The notes under the pieces are model-generated. The model saw only the letters and a program-made list of their open reading frames with translations, was not told the origin of the DNA and searched no databases. A program made the position numbers and the translations under genes. A stretch of DNA of 34,785 nucleotides from JARRQB01 sp965368585 (GTDB lineage Bacteria; Pseudomonadota; Gammaproteobacteria; Chromatiales; Chromatiaceae), in contig CBDUNM010000038.1 in assembly GCA_965368585.1 (NCBI GenBank), forward strand, positions 1 to 34,785, given 5' to 3'. Positions 16,376-24,624 of the stretch are shown here, piece by piece; positions within the stretch are counted from its first letter, which is position 1; the number at the start of each line of letters is the position of its first letter.

Positions 16376-18424
16376 GTGGCAATATCAAAGCTAAGGATAG
16401 GAAAGCTACTGGTCGTTCCGCTGCTAGTCGCAGCCGGGTCAGCGCTAAACTCACCGGCAATTGCAACACCTTCGGAGCTCGTCCCCTGGGATCAGCTCGG
16501 CCAGCTTAGTCTTCAGCAGCTGATGGCGCTGGATGTCGTAGTGACTTCGGTGGCTAAAAAACCACAACAACTCAGCGACACGCCGGCTGCTGTTTTTGTC
16601 ATCAGCCAGGACGATATTCACCGTTCGGGCGCAACCAGCATTCCCGAGTTGCTGCGAATGGTCCCTGGCATCCAGGTCGCGCGAGTGGAAGTAATCTCTT
16701 GGGCGATCAGCGCTCGAGGCTTCAACGATTTCTTTGCCAACAAACTGCTCGTCTTGATCGATGGGCGCAGTGTGTACACGCCGCTCTTTGCCGGTGTGTA
16801 CTGGGACGTACAGGACACTCTGCTCGAGGATATCGAGCGCATCGAAGTGATACGCGGCCCGGGCGGCACCGTGTGGGGCGCCAATGCCGTCAACGGCGTG
16901 GTGAACATCATCACGAAGCATGCAAGTGAGACCCAGGGCAGACTCCTGGCGGCGGGTGGCGGTCATCCGCAAGAACGGGGGTTCGCCAGTCTGCGCCATG
17001 GTGGGACACTCGGTGAAGATGCCTATTACCGCTTGTTTGTAAAGGGTTTTTCCCGGGACGTATTCGAGGAGAGCGTTTTCGACGACTGGCGTTCTCTACG
17101 CGGCGGATTTCGTGTCGACTGGGATCCGAGTGCAATCGACGCCGTTAGCGTTCAAGGCGAAGCCTATGGCGCTCGATTCAAAGAGCTCGATTTACCATCG
17201 GTTAGCCGAGATCCACCTGCGGTTGACGAGGCATTTATTGCCGATGACGTCTCCGGTTGGCATCTCATGGGCCGATGGCAACATACACTTTCCGCTCATG
17301 CCGATTTGCTGCTGCAGATATACTACGATCACGTGGAGCGTGATGAGGTCACTCTGCGGCAACAGCACAATATCTTTGATATCGATTTCCGCCATCGGTT
17401 TAGATTATCCGAGCACCAGGAACTCATCTGGGGCCTGGGATTTCGACACACCAGCGACAAGTTGGACGAAAGCTTCAAAGTCCGTCTGGGTTTCGAGTTT
17501 GACCCAGGCGAGCGCGCTACCCGGATTTTCAGTGCCTTTCTCCAGGATGAGCTGCGGTTGACGGATGACCTTACGTTGACGGTTGGCTCCAAGTTCGAGC
17601 ACAACAGCTACAGCGGGTTCGAAGTGCAACCGAGCGTTCGCTTGCTGTGGATGCCCGAACCGTCGCAACGCGTCTGGGCGGCGGTGAGCCGGGCCGTGCA
17701 GACGCCGTCGCGATTGGTGCGGGATGGCAGGCAATTGCTCTATATTGAACGGCCGGAAACGCCTGACGAGCCATTGTTCTTGTCGACCGTCGCCGATAAC
17801 AACAGCTTCGACTCCGAGACCTTAGTCGCGTATGAATTAGGCTACCGAATCCAACCTCACAAGCGTTTGGCGCTCGATGTGGCAGCGTTCTACAACCGTT
17901 ACGATCGGCTCAAGAGCTTCGAGTTCGCAGGATTGTTCGAGGATTCGCTAGTCATCGAAGAACGTTTCGTGCCAGAGAACAAGATCGCGGCAGAAAGCTT
18001 TGGCGCGGAGTTGGCGTTGACCTGGCAGCCTACAGAGGAATGGATACTCAAGGGTGTTTACAACTACTTGAAGATCGATGCCCGCACGATCGAAGACGGT
18101 GAGGACATTTATTTCGTTCGCTTTACCGAAGAAGGCAGCCCCCGACACCAGGCGTCGCTACGCTCGCAATGGGATCTAAGGAACAACCTAGGGATCGATG
18201 TATGGTTGCGTTATGTCGGCGAAACCGCCGACCCTGAATACCCTGACCGAGTGCCGAGCTACATCACCGCAGACATTGGTTTGCGCTGGAAACCTGTCAA
18301 GAATCTCGAGCTCTCCCTGGTCGGCCAAAATCTCATTGAGAGTTCGCACCGTGAATCGGTACTGACTTATGGCGAAGTTCAACGGGGTTTCTATGGACGT
18401 TTGCGATGGGAATTTGCGGATTGA
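16376..18424 (+). CDS. TonB-dependent outer-membrane receptor
   Basis: 682 residues. A signal peptide (about 1-30, hydrophobic core LLVVPLLVAAGSAL, ending near PAIA) is followed by a lead segment with LGQLSLQQLMALDVVVTSVAKKPQ. The plug domain (about 55-170) has DTPAAVFVISQDDI, SIPELLRMVPGIQVARV, LIDGRSVYTPLFAGVYWDVQ and RIEVIRGPGGTVWGANAVNG, all classic TonB plug motifs. The C-terminal part is a beta-barrel ending in an aromatic strand (GRLRWEF). The family imports siderophores, vitamins, sugars or other ligands using TonB energy; substrate is not evident, since no transport operon adjoins. It starts with GTG and converges on the GGDEF/EAL gene with 17 bp between stop codons. Receptors of this sequence type are often found beside yfiR and GGDEF genes, which hints at a sensory role. 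Its GC content looks a little lower than that of the por operon. Confidence 0.92.
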   Translation: MAISKLRIGKLLVVPLLVAAGSALNSPAIATPSELVPWDQLGQLSLQQLMALDVVVTSVAKKPQQLSDTPAAVFVISQDDIHRSGATSIPELLRMVPGIQVARVEVISWAISARGFNDFFANKLLVLIDGRSVYTPLFAGVYWDVQDTLLEDIERIEVIRGPGGTVWGANAVNGVVNIITKHASETQGRLLAAGGGHPQERGFASLRHGGTLGEDAYYRLFVKGFSRDVFEESVFDDWRSLRGGFRVDWDPSAIDAVSVQGEAYGARFKELDLPSVSRDPPAVDEAFIADDVSGWHLMGRWQHTLSAHADLLLQIYYDHVERDEVTLRQQHNIFDIDFRHRFRLSEHQELIWGLGFRHTSDKLDESFKVRLGFEFDPGERATRIFSAFLQDELRLTDDLTLTVGSKFEHNSYSGFEVQPSVRLLWMPEPSQRVWAAVSRAVQTPSRLVRDGRQLLYIERPETPDEPLFLSTVADNNSFDSETLVAYELGYRIQPHKRLALDVAAFYNRYDRLKSFEFAGLFEDSLVIEERFVPENKIAAESFGAELALTWQPTEEWILKGVYNYLKIDARTIEDGEDIYFVRFTEEGSPRHQASLRSQWDLRNNLGIDVWLRYVGETADPEYPDRVPSYITADIGLRWKPVKNLELSLVGQNLIESSHRESVLTYGEVQRGFYGRLRWEFAD

Positions 18425-18441
18425 ACCGCATTCCCTTTTCC

Positions 18442-20514
18442 TCAAGGCGAATGATCCAGCGTTTGCTGCATCGACAGCCTCGACACTAGCTGTTCTTCTG
18501 GTAAGGGACGATCGAAGAGATAACCCTGTACGATGTCGCAACCGCAGTTGCGAAGATAAGCAAATTGATCCTCTGTCTCCACCCCCTCGGCAACGACCTG
18601 TAAATTCAGCGCACGCGCCATCGCGATTGTCGCCTCCACAATCGCCGCATCATCGGGGTCGCGGGTGATGTCCTGCACAAACGATCTGTCGATTTTGACA
18701 GCGTCGATCGGCAAGCGTTTCAAATAACTCAACGATGAGTATCCCGTCCCAAAATCGTCAATCGCCAGGGACACACCCATGGCGCTCAGGTCGCGCAAAT
18801 GCTTGACGGCTTCCTCCGCGTCTTCCATGAGCATGCTTTCCGTAATCTCCAACGTCAGGTATTCGGCGGCAAATCCTGTTTCGTCGAGTATCTGTTGCAC
18901 CATGAGCGCCGGATTTCGTCCTCTGAGTTGGCGTGATGACAAATTGACGGACGCTTTTATGGGTGCGGCCTGTGTTTCGTTCCACGCCTTTGCTTGTGTG
19001 CAGACCGTGTGCAGAATCCATTCGCCAACCGACACAATGAGCCCTGTCTCTTCCAAGATCGGAATGAAGTCCGCCGGTGGCACCAGCCCCGTGTCGGGTC
19101 GTGCCCAGCGTATCAACGCCTCGGCCCCGACGATGCGCCGCTCTCCGATCTCACACATCGGTTGGTAGTGCACTATGAACTCCTCGCGCGACAGTGCACG
19201 ACGAAGGCTGTTTTCCATTTCGAGGCGCTTGAGCGATCGCTCGTGCATATCAGGGTCGAAATAGCCGTAACTGTTGCCGCCCAGCCCTTTGACATGATAC
19301 ATGGCGGTATCCGCATTTCTCATCAAAGTCTCTGCATCCTGGCCGTCATTCGGGCAGACCGCCATGCCAATGCTTGATGTGGTGTGTAGCTCGTGGCCCA
19401 GACACCGAAAAGGTTGCTCCAAGCCCGTGTTAAGTTTGTTGGCGACCTCCCCGGCATCTTCGGACGAGGAAACAGAACTCAGCAGTATCGTAAACTCATC
19501 GCCGCCCAAACGCGCTACCGTATCGTCTTTTCTGACGAGCCCAATGAGACGCTCCGCCACCATGTTGATCAAGCAGTCGCCGACCGCATGTCCCAACGTA
19601 TCGTTGATGTTCTTGAACCGATCCAGATCCAGAAACAAGACGACTAACGGTTTTTGCCGTCGGTGATAATGCCCAATCGCCTGAGTCAGCCGGTCTATGA
19701 ACAACTCGCGATTGGGAAGTCCCGTGAGCGTGTCATGATATGCCTGATACTTTAATTGTTCGTTAAGTTTTAGTAGTTCAGAGGCGCGTTGTTCGAGCTT
19801 GCCGTCGCGGTCCTGAATCTCCGCCAACATCTCATTGAACGCATCCATGAGCGTGCCAAGCTCGTCATGCCGGCGTTCCTGCACGCGGATCCCATAGTCC
19901 TTATTTGTGGAGATGATCTTTGCAGTTTGCGCAAGGCGCAAGATGGGCGTAGATATTCTGCTTTGCAGCCTCGATGAAAGCGCGACGATGACCGAGAAAG
20001 AAATCAATAGCACGATCGCGACGACAATGGCTTGATAGCGGAGCTGGGCGTATAACGTTGTCAAGTCTGCCTGCAGATAGATTGTTCCTATCGATTCACC
20101 GTCATAGATGATCGGTCTAAGCACTTCGAAGTGGCTTGAATCAGGCGCATGGCGGGATTGTACGAGCTTTTTGGGCAGAATCCTGATGCCGATATCACTG
20201 CGTGTATAACTTGCGAACAACACAAGGTCCTTGGAATAGATCCCAGCCGCCGTGATGGGGGATTCGGCGGCAAGCGCCGAGAGCGTCCGCTGCGCGGCGG
20301 GCTGATCTTCGAAAAGCAATGCGGAAGCACTATTCGCGCCGACGATCGTCGCTTGGGTGGAGAGGCGCTCCAGCAGCGCGTGCTTTGCTGTTACGACATT
20401 ATTGATACCGAACGCAAGCGTTGACATAACCAAGGCGACACCGCTAATTGCGACGCTCATGAAAATAAGCTTGCCCTTGATAGACAGATCGGAAAAAACC
20501 GGCCTGGTTTTCAT
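18442..20514 (-). CDS. Membrane GGDEF-EAL protein with periplasmic sensor and HAMP
   Basis: A 690-residue inner-membrane c-di-GMP enzyme. A first TM helix at about 13-40 is followed by a periplasmic sensor of about 110 residues (SALLFEDQPAAQRTLSALAAES, as in YfiN-type CHASE8 sensors) and a second TM near 160-180 (AIVVAIVLLISFSVIVAL). Then come HAMP (about 180-235), GGDEF with intact LGGDEF (337-341) and a C-terminal EAL domain with EALIRW (465-470), EITES, DDFGTGYSSLSYLKRLPID and EGVE. Both catalytic motifs look intact, so it could make or degrade c-di-GMP. Its start codon overlaps the end of the upstream DUF4154 gene by 4 nt, so the two are translationally coupled. Known biology: periplasmic YfiR inhibits the sensor domain of YfiN. 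Here the same pair carries an added EAL domain. Confidence 0.92.
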   Translation of the reverse strand: MKTRPVFSDLSIKGKLIFMSVAISGVALVMSTLAFGINNVVTAKHALLERLSTQATIVGANSASALLFEDQPAAQRTLSALAAESPITAAGIYSKDLVLFASYTRSDIGIRILPKKLVQSRHAPDSSHFEVLRPIIYDGESIGTIYLQADLTTLYAQLRYQAIVVAIVLLISFSVIVALSSRLQSRISTPILRLAQTAKIISTNKDYGIRVQERRHDELGTLMDAFNEMLAEIQDRDGKLEQRASELLKLNEQLKYQAYHDTLTGLPNRELFIDRLTQAIGHYHRRQKPLVVLFLDLDRFKNINDTLGHAVGDCLINMVAERLIGLVRKDDTVARLGGDEFTILLSSVSSSEDAGEVANKLNTGLEQPFRCLGHELHTTSSIGMAVCPNDGQDAETLMRNADTAMYHVKGLGGNSYGYFDPDMHERSLKRLEMENSLRRALSREEFIVHYQPMCEIGERRIVGAEALIRWARPDTGLVPPADFIPILEETGLIVSVGEWILHTVCTQAKAWNETQAAPIKASVNLSSRQLRGRNPALMVQQILDETGFAAEYLTLEITESMLMEDAEEAVKHLRDLSAMGVSLAIDDFGTGYSSLSYLKRLPIDAVKIDRSFVQDITRDPDDAAIVEATIAMARALNLQVVAEGVETEDQFAYLRNCGCDIVQGYLFDRPLPEEQLVSRLSMQQTLDHSP

Positions 20515-21080
20515 TCCTGGCGGCTTTCCCTGACAATGCGAGCAAGCTTTAGCAGTTCAGAGCTTAGAACCAATCGTGCGCGTTGCGCGGCTCCTACATT
20601 GATCGCAAAACGCACCTTGTTTCCGGCGACAATAAACTCAATGATGCCTCCATTGTCGGAGAAGCTCGGTGTTTCACCCACCGTCAACACGCTGGAATCG
20701 CGCAGGAGTTCCACGAGCTCTGGTATGGCCTGACCCTCGGATCGGGCGATGAACAAGACGTGACAGTGACTGGTTTGAGTGACGTCCGCTATGCGCCTCA
20801 GCGTTGCTTCCCGGCCGTGGACTTTCTTACCTGCAATAAACTTTTCCAGCGCACGATCAAGCGGAGTGGTGCCCATCACACAGAAATTGAGGGATGCGTC
20901 CTCAACGGTTTCGACTTCGTTCGGCCAACTAACGAATTTCGCGAAATTGAACAGAAACGCCGCTTTGAGCTGATACTCTCGTGAGAGCGGGGGTGTCGGA
21001 TATTCGCTAGACGCCGACGCCACGTAAACCGCACTCAGCAATATAAGCAGAACGGATGGTAAAAGCCCCTTTTTCTCCAT
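20511..21080 (-). CDS. YfiR/DUF4154-family periplasmic protein
   Basis: 189 residues from ATG at 21080. A signal peptide (LLPSVLLILLSAVYVASA) is followed by the DUF4154 fold: REYQLKAAFLFNFAKFVSWP, NFCVMGTTPLDRALEKFI, CHVLFIARSEG, SVLTVGETPSFSDNGGIIEFIVAGNKVRFAINVGAA. These are family hallmarks. The frame opens at a GTG 36 nt upstream, but AAGGG about 10 nt before this ATG and the signal peptide favour 21080. YfiR-type proteins sit in the periplasm and repress a membrane diguanylate cyclase; the coupled GGDEF-EAL gene is the natural target. The two conserved cysteine pairs of Pseudomonas YfiR are not evident: only C79 and C110 are seen after the signal peptide. Confidence 0.87.
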   Translation of the reverse strand: MEKKGLLPSVLLILLSAVYVASASSEYPTPPLSREYQLKAAFLFNFAKFVSWPNEVETVEDASLNFCVMGTTPLDRALEKFIAGKKVHGREATLRRIADVTQTSHCHVLFIARSEGQAIPELVELLRDSSVLTVGETPSFSDNGGIIEFIVAGNKVRFAINVGAAQRARLVLSSELLKLARIVRESRQE

Positions 21081-21617
21081 CGCATCGCTGCCCTTGTCGC
21101 GGAAACACGGTCGCACCTATCAATCCTCAACCGAAATAGTTAGGGTGATCGATCCGAATACATCGCGGCATGCGGCAACGATCTCATCGAATTCAACCCT
21201 TCGCGAAGTCTGCCGGGGTTGCGGACGTTATCTGTAGATAACCTAAAGAGATGGTCTTGTGCCTTGTCAGGTACCATGAACTAAAAAATCCGTTTCCCTA
21301 CTTTCCGCACGGGCCGCCCGACTTGCCAAGATAAACGGAATAGCGTTAGTCAGCTCTACATTCCTTGATCATTATCGAGCCGCCATATGGATAGTCAAGG
21401 GATGAAGTACCTGAGGAGCCTTCAAGAGGTGGCAATCTGAGGTGAACACGAATACTCCTGATTCGCTGCGGTTCGGGACAACACTTGACGCATGACTTTG
21501 ACGATGATGACGGCATATTCGTCAAAGAAAATTGCCAGTGTTCTGCGTCAACGCCGATTGTGCACCCTGTGGCTTTCAAACCAGCGCCGCATCCGCCAGA
21601 GGCTGGCCTCCTGCCGC
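21081..21617. other. Gene-less stretch upstream of yfiR-like gene
   Basis: About 540 bp with no recognisable gene on either strand. The open frames across 21346-21780 have no family features and poor starts. It includes the palindrome at 21227-21242 and should contain the promoter of the minus-strand yfiR-like gene. The right part merges into mobile-repeat sequence at 21618. Confidence 0.45.
21227..21242. promoter_or_regulatory. 16-bp palindrome upstream of yfiR-GGDEF/EAL
   Basis: GTTATCTGTAGATAAC is symmetric with 7-bp arms around GT, 147 bp before the yfiR-like start. It could be an operator for a dimeric regulator. Its protein is unknown. Confidence 0.35.
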
Positions 21618-21878
21618 TAGCCTGCAAGTTGCACCAGCCGATCATGGGCCAACTACCGAAACCCGATGTAGCCGCTTCGAATCCTCTTTTTCCGCGGTTC
21701 TCTGCAGGGTACGGTTGGTGACCGGCCCAGGATCGATCCGGGCCCTCGCTTGTCCTGGTACGCCTGCACGGGCTGTTCACTCAAGTCGTAGCGACGGCTA
21801 TGCCTTTCGCTCCACAGCGGCGTCCAGCCGCACCTGGCCGGCGCGATCATCCCGGCGACCGGTGCAACATGCAGGTTA
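21618..21878. mobile_element. Second, longer MITE-like element of the TGCAGGTTA family
   Basis: The left end is TAGCCTGCAAGTTGCACCA. The right end, read on the other strand, is TAACCTGCATGTTGCACCG. It is 261 bp. The interior differs from the 166-bp element but shares the sub-terminal strings GATCAT and TCCCGG with the end found in glgP. No transposase is present. A short minus-strand frame inside (21653-21850) is not recognised. Confidence 0.7.
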
Positions 21879-21907
21879 GCCAGATTTCCCAGAATTCCCG
21901 ATCCCTT

Positions 21908-21925
21908 CGTGCAATATGCAGGTTA
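21908..21925 (+). repeat. Solo copy of the mobile-repeat end
   Basis: CGTGCAATATGCAGGTTA differs from the consensus end GGTGCAACATGCAGGTTA at two positions. It lies 30 bp beyond the right end of the 261-bp element and looks like an older solo end. Confidence 0.55.
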
Positions 21926-22112
21926 TGTCGGCGACAAAAATAAGAACAAGATGACTATAACAAGAATTAAACTACTATACGGTTCGACACGAGTCCGCCA
22001 GGCGCCAATTAGGTCGATTCCCCACGCGACGCAGGCCGGCCGATGGCGACCACGCCTAGGGCCTTTCGTGTCGACCAACGGTTCACGCTCGGAAATCACC
22101 AAGGAGAGAGGA

Positions 22113-23378
22113 ATGTTTAACAACCAACAATTGATCACGCCTTTGTTCGCTTTGTCTGCCGTAACCATGCTTCTGTCGGGATCCGTCTGCGCGGGCAAGA
22201 ACAACAGTGCCCTGGAGCGCCTCGGCAAACATATCTTTTTTGATGAATCGCTGTCGGTCAACGGCAACCAGTCTTGTGCCACGTGTCATGGCCCGGAGGC
22301 CGGCTGGACCGGTCCCGACAGCCATATCAACGCCCACGGCGCGGTCTACGAGGGCTCCGTCGCAGGGCGATTCGGCAATCGCAAGCCACCCAGTTCCGCG
22401 TACGCGACACCAAGCCCGGTCTTTCACTACTGGGAGAAGGAGGGGCTTTTTGTCGGTGGAAATTTCTGGGACGGGCGCGCCACCGGCGAAAAGCTGGGCA
22501 ACCCCGCCGCCGACCAGGCCCAGGGGCCGTTTCTCAATCCGCTGGAACAGGCACTGGATGCGCCCGACAAGGTCGTCGAGCGGATCTGCAGCGGTTCCTA
22601 CGACCAGCTATTCACCAGAGTCTGGGGTGCGGAGGCCTGCGATCCAACCAAGGTGGACGAAGCCTACGACTATGTCGCGTTGTCGATCGCGGCATACGAG
22701 GCGTCCCCCGAGGTGAATCCGTTTTCTTCGAAGTACGATGCCTATCTGGCGGGCAAGGCGAGGCTGACCGGGAAGGAAAGGCGGGGACTCAAGTTGTTCC
22801 GTGGCAAGGCAAAGTGCAGCCAGTGCCATACGATCTCAGGTAAGGCGCCGCTGTTCACCGACTTTACCTTCGATAATATCGGCGTGCCGCGCAATCCGGA
22901 AAACCCGTTCTACACCCAGGTTGAGTTCAACCCCGAGGGGGACGCTTGGGTGGATAATGGGCTGGGCGGTTTTCTGGAAACAAGAGACGACTATGAACTC
23001 TATGCCGATGAGAACTACGGCAAGCAGAAAGTACCGACGCTGCGCAATGTCGACAAGCGCCCCGGTCGGGGTTTTCGCAAGGCGTATGGCCACAACGGTT
23101 ACTTCAAGAGCCTCGAGAGCATCGTGCACTTCTACAACACGCGCGACGTCAAACCGCGGTGTGCCGATAAGTTCACCACCGAAGCGGACGCACTCGCGCA
23201 ACGCTGCTGGCCGGCGCCCGAGGTTGCCGAAAACGTCAACATCGACGAACTCGGTGATCTCGGTCTGAGCCGCGGCGAGGAGCGTGCCCTGGTCGCCTTC
23301 ATGAAGACCCTGTCGGACGGCTATGGGCGGACCTCACATGACGACGATGAGGGTGAAGATGAAGATGACGAAGATTGA
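22113..23378 (+). CDS. Di-haem cytochrome c peroxidase/MauG-family protein
   Basis: 421 residues, exported. The signal peptide is at about 1-27 (LFALSAVTMLLSGSVCA). Haem 1 is CATCH (55-59), after GKHIFFDESLSVNGNQS, the standard opening of the family. Haem 2 is CSQCH (235-239). Later blocks are KQKVPTLRNVDKRPGRGFRKAYGHNGYFKSLESIVHFYNTRD, as in cytochrome c peroxidases and MauG-like enzymes. The family reduces hydrogen peroxide, or oxidises protein side chains, in the periplasm. ATG 22113 follows AAGGAGAGAGGA; the frame upstream runs into mobile-repeat DNA and is not coding. The last 13 residues (HDDDEGEDEDDED) are a highly acidic tail that is not usual for the family. It is a single gene between repeat-rich DNA and a hairpin. 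Confidence 0.9.
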   Translation: MFNNQQLITPLFALSAVTMLLSGSVCAGKNNSALERLGKHIFFDESLSVNGNQSCATCHGPEAGWTGPDSHINAHGAVYEGSVAGRFGNRKPPSSAYATPSPVFHYWEKEGLFVGGNFWDGRATGEKLGNPAADQAQGPFLNPLEQALDAPDKVVERICSGSYDQLFTRVWGAEACDPTKVDEAYDYVALSIAAYEASPEVNPFSSKYDAYLAGKARLTGKERRGLKLFRGKAKCSQCHTISGKAPLFTDFTFDNIGVPRNPENPFYTQVEFNPEGDAWVDNGLGGFLETRDDYELYADENYGKQKVPTLRNVDKRPGRGFRKAYGHNGYFKSLESIVHFYNTRDVKPRCADKFTTEADALAQRCWPAPEVAENVNIDELGDLGLSRGEERALVAFMKTLSDGYGRTSHDDDEGEDEDDED

Positions 23379-23456
23379 GTCGCTGAATCGAGGTCGTGAA
23401 CTGACGAGACAGCAGGGCAATCATCAACAGCGCCGGTATCACTCTTGAAGCGAAAT

Positions 23457-23486
23457 GCACCTGCCCCGCCGGTGCGGGGCAGGTGC
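23457..23486. terminator. Perfect 13-bp hairpin between convergent genes
   Basis: GCACCTGCCCCGC and GCGGGGCAGGTGC form perfect arms around the loop CGGT. It lies 78 bp after the peroxidase stop and 60 bp beyond the minus-strand TusA-like remnant, so it can serve both directions. The T run is weak on both sides (ATTTCGCTT on the minus side). Confidence 0.6.
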
Positions 23487-23546
23487 CGTGTGCATCCGCT
23501 TAGCAGGCGCTTTCACCAGCCCTGCGCCGGTCGTCGGTGTGCGCCG

Positions 23547-23788
23547 TCAGACAAACAGATTCACACCCGCTTGCAGTGCGCGCGGTAGAAAAATCGCAGC
23601 GCCCACCCATTCGGTGATCTCGGATGGGTCCAGGTCTTTGACCGATCCCGGAGCGGTGGCGATGACCTCCAGCATCGCGCCTGACACCAACCCGGCGATG
23701 GCTTTCTTGGTGCGCACGATGGGGAGCGGGCCATGGAGCCCCCTGGCGTCCAGGGTATGTGCGCTTGTGGTCCTGGCTTCGTCCGCAT
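23547..23788 (-). pseudogene. TusA/SirA-like sulfurtransferase remnant, frameshifted
   Basis: The minus strand reads TLDARGLHGPLPIVRTKKAI, then LEVIATAPGSVKDL, which is the TusA signature (DxRGLxCPxP, then TDPGSVKDF). The catalytic cysteine position is glycine (GLHGPLP instead of GLxCPLP), and the aspartate of TDPGS is alanine. The frame has no start of its own: ATG at 23788 is one base out of frame, as if a G were lost right after it (ATGCGGAC for ATGGCGGAC). With that base restored the gene would have about 80 codons, the normal TusA length. The last 30 codons do not resemble TusA. The family relays sulfane sulfur, and in sulfur oxidisers helps feed Dsr or Hdr pathways. A TetR-type operator lies 27 bp upstream of the ATG. 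Confidence 0.62.
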
Positions 23789-23814
23789 AGTCGCGTAGGA
23801 TTCAGGGGTTGAAA

Positions 23815-23828
23815 TGACCGGCCGGTCA
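23815..23828. promoter_or_regulatory. Operator palindrome, copy 1 (before the TusA-like remnant)
   Basis: TGACCGGCCGGTCA is a perfect 14-bp palindrome, with an extra half site CGGTCA at 23835-23840. It matches the site in the tetR promoter (TGACCGATCGGTTA, 11 of 14). It lies between tetR and the start of the TusA-like remnant, so it would control the latter. Confidence 0.68.
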
Positions 23829-23857
23829 ACCCTTCGGTCAAAAAAACACGACTCCGT

Positions 23858-24460
23858 TCAGTTCATGCGCTCGATGCGCAGCGTCTTGATCGCCGGTCCC
23901 AGCACCTGCACGACCTCGGGTTCGTTCCTGGCCTTGGCGAGCAGGATGATCCCTTCGAGATAGGCCAGCATGGCCGCCGCCGTCGCCTCCGTATCGAGCG
24001 GCGCCACTTCGCCGCGCGCCACCGCTTCATCCAGGGTGTCGCGAAAGCGGGCGCTGGCCTTGTCGAAAACCGCGGTCAGCCTGGCCCGCAGTACGTCGTC
24101 ACGGGTGCTCACCTCCAGGGCCAGGTTGCCGAACAGACAGCCGGGCATGCGCCCTTCGAGGTCTTTGGCGGCCTTTTGCCAGTGGTAAGCGGCATCGATC
24201 AGACAGTCGAGTCGCGCCATCGGCGGCAGTTGGCGATCGAAGGCCTCGGCGACGAATCCGTGCGCCCAGTCGTCGGCCATCACATCGATGACGGCCAAGG
24301 CCAGGTCGCGCTTGGAGGGGAAAAAATGGTAGAAGCTCCCTTTCTGTACGTGCGCATGGTCGCAGATCTCTTTGACGCCGACATCGGCATAACTGCGGCC
24401 GTGAAACAGGCCGCGCGCGGTCGCGAGAATACGACTTCGCGTCGTGGATTCGACGTTCAT
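23858..24460 (-). CDS. TetR-family transcriptional repressor
   Basis: 200 residues. The N-terminal helix-turn-helix (about 8-55) reads RILATARGLFHGRSYADVGVKEICDHAHVQKGSFYHFFPSKRDL, the TetR signature. The all-helical ligand domain has GRMPGCLFGNLALEVSTRDD, including C108 in the GC(L)xGNLA motif that is common to one TetR group, then FRDTLDEAVARGEV. It is divergent from nnrU (164 bp) and lies upstream of the TusA-like remnant. Its own promoter contains a palindrome between the -35 and -10, so it is autoregulated with high likelihood. The inducer is unknown; the conserved cysteine makes a thiol- or electrophile-responsive role possible, but that is inference. Confidence 0.9.
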   Translation of the reverse strand: MNVESTTRSRILATARGLFHGRSYADVGVKEICDHAHVQKGSFYHFFPSKRDLALAVIDVMADDWAHGFVAEAFDRQLPPMARLDCLIDAAYHWQKAAKDLEGRMPGCLFGNLALEVSTRDDVLRARLTAVFDKASARFRDTLDEAVARGEVAPLDTEATAAAMLAYLEGIILLAKARNEPEVVQVLGPAIKTLRIERMN

Positions 24461-24466
24461 GCCCTG

Positions 24467-24494
24467 AGTTTATTTGACCGATCGGTTAAGTCAA
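24467..24494 (-). promoter_or_regulatory. tetR promoter with operator copy 2 in the spacer
   Basis: On the minus strand the -35 is TTGACT (24494-24489) and the -10 is TAAACT (24472-24467), with a 16-bp spacer. The near-palindrome TAACCGATCGGTCA (24488-24475) fills the spacer. A bound dimer would block RNA polymerase. The start codon (24460) is only 6 bases past the -10, so the transcript would be leaderless or almost so. The same site may act on the divergent nnrU gene, 137 bp from its start. Confidence 0.72.
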
Positions 24495-24624
24495 GTGTCG
24501 TGCGCACCGGCGGTCGACGGCGACCCACTTCCCGCGCTGAAAAACAAGCCCGCCGATGACGGCGCTGCGACGCGAACCGGCCTTGTGTTAAGGTGCCCGC
24601 CACGTTGAATTCGAGGGTCGGAAG

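Noticed and set aside
22113..22190. Lipoprotein signal in the peroxidase (cysteine at residue 26)
   Set aside because: The residues before the cysteine (GSV) do not fit the lipobox. An ordinary signal peptide is more likely.
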